This document shows, in pieces, positions 6,868-10,144 of a DNA stretch of 10,144 nucleotides. The stretch is from Apophysomyces variabilis (lineage: Eukaryota; Mucoromycota; Mucoromycetes; Mucorales; Mucoraceae): positions 1 to 10,144 of the forward strand of contig MZZL01000363.1 in NCBI GenBank assembly GCA_002749535.1. The letters are read 5' to 3'. Numbering within the stretch: position 1 is the first letter of the stretch; each line of letters begins with the position of its first letter. Position numbers and translations under genes: made by a program. Below the pieces are notes generated by a model. That model searched no databases and was not told the origin of the DNA. It worked only from the letters and a program-made list of their open reading frames with translations.

Positions 6868-7059
6868 CTGTGTTTGACAACACATTGACGCCATACTTGC
6901 ATTAAAAACCTACCGTGGGATCATAATTACACAATTGGGAAAGGGGAAAAAAGAGAAAGATGCTTTTGGCAAAGGGTTTGTTTACGTCATGTTAACGCTC
7001 TTTGCAGCGGATCCTAAAGCGCTCCACCACAGAGCGTTACTTGAAACCTTTTTCCTGTA

Positions 7060-10000
7060 ATGGAAACAGCTTTGATTCGCGTTGCAAATCAAGTAGGACG
7101 CAGAGTATCAGATCAATACACCAAGGCCACGACTCATTCTTTAGCAAAAAGAAAATTACTGGCAGTGGGAAACCAAAGATACATTTACTTAGTCAATATT
7201 TCCAAAGATCAGCAATTACTGTTTTTGTTCAGTGCATAATGGTTTGAAACGTACATTGCTGCAAAGTGCACATCATTCCAGAAAGCCGTCACAACCCATC
7301 ATAGACACACAAAGACACTCCGGGCACACCAGTACAAAAAAAAAAGGTCAAAGCGGGGAAACGATGACTGTCGTATTCAGGTCCATGATCGGGACAATTC
7401 AAGACGAGAATGAATCCCATGGTATGCTGACCACGGATTTTGGCTATCGATCAGAGGAATACCACTTTCCAAAGGAACGGTCTAATCCTCCCGAAAATGG
7501 TAAACTACTTGCCTCTCGAACGAACCCGAACGGACATCACTAATAAACATGTTAAGCCTGGTGTTGTATCGATCAAGAACAACAGGTCATTCCACCCACC
7601 CATTTCTTTACGCCAACTCCTAATTTGGCGTTTGGAACAGCATTAGGCAAGGTATGGATGCTCCTATATAGAAATAAATCAGAATACCTTTCTAAAGGAA
7701 TACTGTCAAATTTAGGCTCAAGAAGTATTACGATCGCGTGTTGACTTGGCATTTTGTCCACCTACCATTTTACGAGATGAGATTATCGAAGATAACCGAA
7801 TTGCACAAGATACAGAGCATTATGATCCTTATAAAGGCAATCTTTTTGACATTTTTCAATTGGCGGGAAAAGAATATATCGCATTTTCGGCTGGTGATCG
7901 ATCGTCGGAGCTATGTAAGCAGCTTGGATCAAGGCTGTCACCCGTTGTTCATACACGATCTCCTTCCCTATAGATATCTGTTCTCTAGATAGTATGCCAT
8001 TTGATTTCAAGGACAAGGAAAACCAACCATGGAGATGTGACACTATACCGATGGGAAATATCATGACACAATCCATAGTTTCTCTGTTTCATCCGATCCA
8101 ACAAATAACGGCAGGCGATGCTCGAAGTAGTACACCGTGTAAGGCTGCTAGAAAAAATTATAGGAAAAAAAACTGATTTTGGCTAATTCTGTGTAGACAC
8201 AAAGATCATCGGAATACGAACATTAGCCGGTATAGCCATCCTTAGGATCACGAAACAAGAAACAGATGGCTTAGAAGCTCGAATCGTACGACAATTTATA
8301 CCAGTAAAAGAATCAATCCCGGAGCGACAGTGCACCCTGGTACATCTGACGATGAGTCCATACAATGAAAACGAGTATGCTGTGGTTGGAGACAACGGTT
8401 ATCTCGCTCTATTCGATCTGAGAAGAAATGAATATCAGCATGGAAGGTTCGGGGAAAGAAGTTCCGGTATACAAATTTCATTGATGTTCCTGGAATAGAG
8501 ATATCACTGCCGAAAGTTTTGGATACGCTCAAGAAACCGCGTACAGCCAACGGTGGAGATCCTGTGCCTTTGGTGCCACAGCTCGTACATTGATTGTTGC
8601 TTCCCCTAATAAAGTGGAATGCATGGATGCTCGGGTAAGCTGAATTGCAAACGGGCGGAAAAGGATACTAAAGGTTTACTTTGAAAATTTATGATATCCC
8701 TAGTCCTCTACGGTGAAACGACGCACCATTTATGAACCACAGCCTGGCCAGCGCATCTACGTCCTTGCCATGCCCTTCTTTCCATACCGAAACCATATTT
8801 ACATTGCAACAACAGATGAAGTTCTGTTACTTGATGCAAGATATCCCGGACAGCGTATTGCTCGATGGGCTCATCACATGAATACAGTACCGCCAACCTA
8901 CGTTCTACCTCTGCCAGTCAAACCATCCGAAAAATCCACAGCTGATACCTACTGTAAGCTCCATGCATTGCATACGACAAATGAGTTTACCAAAAATATG
9001 TGGCTCGATGATCCTTTCTTTTTTTTCTTTAGTGCGTCTATTGGTGGGAAGTGAACGAAGTAACCGTGTCTTAGTCATACGATACAAGTACGATGGTAGA
9101 TTATTCTGTGGGTATGTTAGTATAATGTATGGAGTTGGTAAAGGTAGATTAACCTGCATTTTATGGTAGATCCTATTCAGGGTCCCCGAAGAGATCCACT
9201 GCTGTGGTATCTAGACCTCGATTTCTCATCTTAAGAGAGCATGTTGGTGAGAACGTTTCGAAACAGTACTCCATTCCCTCGGCTGGAATCAAGATTTTGC
9301 AAAAGCATATCTACTCCACGGCTGCAATAACGGGAGCAACAACAAAGGAAATATTTCTTTTTTTCCGAAGACTTCAAAACGGTGCTGTGTATGTTCAGAT
9401 TTGTGGCGAGCAGGAGAAGAACAATGAATTGGTTTCAGAGCGACCCTTGTACTTTGTCAACGATCCTTCGCTGCGAGATACTATCTGTCTAGAAGCCAAA
9501 AAAAATGAGGCTGAGGAGCGGGCATCTCAGGAAATTGTATGGGAGTCGACAGCCCTTTTCCAAGGTCAGTGTGGGAACAAAGGAAGAAAACAGTTATTGG
9601 ATATATTTACCGTTTCCTATAGAACTGATTACCAAGAATCTGGCCCTACGTCTACCACTATGGGAAAGCGCAGATCAGGCCAGCCCCACTGACATTGCTA
9701 AGAAAGCAACGGAATTAAGCAAAACAATAGCGCAGCCTATTACATTGTAAGTTACAACTTATGTCTGATAACTCTGTACGCGACATGGATACACTGATGG
9801 TTGGCTTTTCCCCCTTTTCTTTTACTTTTTACTACAGTGGAGAACTTGTAGGCAAAGAAGCGTACTTGAGCCTTAAACCAAGTGAGATGACGGAGATTGA
9901 TAATGATTTACAAAATCAAGAAAGTATATACTGTCAGAAGGTGGATAGCAAAGAAATAGCGTTGGATATCCATCATATTGATCGCGAATTTGCTGCATCA

Positions 10001-10144
10001 TCCCATCCGCAAGGTAAAACATGAGCTTTCGTTTCCTCCATTGATAGTTATGCCTCAAATTTTTCGTCTTACTGAAAGGTTTTCTTTTCTTTTCTTTTTT
10101 TCTTTTTTTTTTTTTTTTTTTTAGGAGAACAAGAACAAGATCCC
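7060..10144 (+). CDS. TAF1C/Rrn6-like RNA polymerase I transcription initiation factor subunit (3' partial)
   Basis: Exons in one consistent phase: 7305-7499 (or starting at ATG 7364), 7578-7651, 7716-7914, 7974-8138, 8197-8446, 8499-8634, 8704-8953, 9033-9111, 9170-9564, 9623-9746, 9838-10013 and 10125 to beyond the window. A first exon 7060-7231 is tentative. About 745 residues are visible (668 if starting at 7364). Propeller-like signatures in order: HYDPYKGNLFDIF; TKIIGIRTLAGIAILRI; LVHLTMSPYNENEYAVVGDNG then ALFDLRR; RWRSCAFGATARTLIVAS; HIYIATTDEVLLLDARYPG then ARWAHHM; LLVGSERSNRVLVIRY. Their order and spacing match my memory of human TAF1C and the Rrn6 family, which with TBP form the Pol I core-promoter factor in the nucleolus. 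A helical, charged C-terminal part follows (LWESADQASPTDIAKKATEL onward). Intron 8447-8498 has a weak GTTCGG donor. The family call is by similarity of pattern, not by alignment. Confidence 0.78.
10080..10122 (+). repeat. Polypyrimidine tract ending in T20 at an intron acceptor
   Basis: TTTTC-type repeats run into twenty consecutive T (10103-10122), directly followed by the AG of the last visible intron of the Pol I factor gene. This is an extended polypyrimidine tract and a likely length-variable, sequencing-error-prone homopolymer. Confidence 0.85.

Larger units (their letters stand above)
6668..7059. other. Divergent promoter region between second KGG gene and Pol I factor gene
   Basis: The region separates minus-strand and plus-strand genes. 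It holds the KGG TATA box, copy 2 of the shared KGG element (6848-6867), one AGGGG (CCCCT on the KGG strand) stress-response-element core at 6942-6946, and TGCAGCGGAT at 7003-7012, which repeats part of the shared element in the opposite orientation. No TATA box is visible for the plus-strand gene. Confidence 0.5.

Noticed and set aside
8465..8498. Alternative intron starting at the better GTATAC donor
   Set aside because: It would be only about 34 nt, shorter than any other intron here and below the usual fungal minimum. The upstream GTTCGG donor gives the correct phase.
9093..9180. Alternative intron from GTAGAT to CAG at 9180 in the Pol I factor gene
   Set aside because: Phase-compatible, but the GTATGT donor at 9112 with the TGGTAG acceptor at 9169 is stronger, has a TTAAC branch-like site and keeps a continuous RLFCGSYSGSPKR segment.

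Overview
The window is nuclear DNA from a fungus, most likely an early-diverging lineage such as Mucoromycota. That placement is an inference. It rests on short introns (about 50-98 nt) with GTAAG/GTATG-type donors and CTAAC/CTAAT-like branch sites, AT- and pyrimidine-rich spacers, a metazoan-like MEF2 MADS-box gene, and two con-10/KGG-type stress proteins. I see no bacterial-style operons, rRNA, tRNA, CRISPR array or intact transposon.

Layout. (1) Positions 1-109 hold what looks like the last intron and terminal exon of an upstream plus-strand gene, followed by an AATAAA at 131. (2) Positions 110-1573 are non-coding or unassigned and end in the MADS gene promoter (TATA at 1525-1533; CCAAT, E-box and a MEF2-type site further up). 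(3) Positions 1574-3191 are a complete seven-exon gene for a 376-residue MEF2-class MADS-box transcription factor. (4) Positions 3192-4917 are a pyrimidine-rich 3' flank plus a spacer with two unrecognised small ORFs. (5) Positions 4918-5323 and 6242-6667 are two tandem minus-strand paralogues of the small hydrophilic KGG/con-10 family (110 and 118 aa). Each has two exons and an intron at the identical codon, and they share a 20-bp upstream element. (6) From 7060 (or 7364) to the window end runs a plus-strand gene with many introns whose product resembles the beta-propeller part of TAF1C/Rrn6, a subunit of the RNA polymerase I core/selectivity factor. Its 3' end lies outside the window.

How the genes may relate. 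The MADS factor is a nuclear regulator of the type acting downstream of MAP kinases in other fungi and animals. The KGG proteins are stress- or sporulation-associated in other fungi. The Pol I factor gene drives rRNA synthesis and is divergent from the second KGG gene across at most about 390-700 bp. No functional link among them is shown by the sequence beyond this shared promoter region and the duplicated promoter motif. All exon structures here were worked out by eye from reading frame, phase and splice consensus. The first exon of the Pol I factor gene is the least certain.
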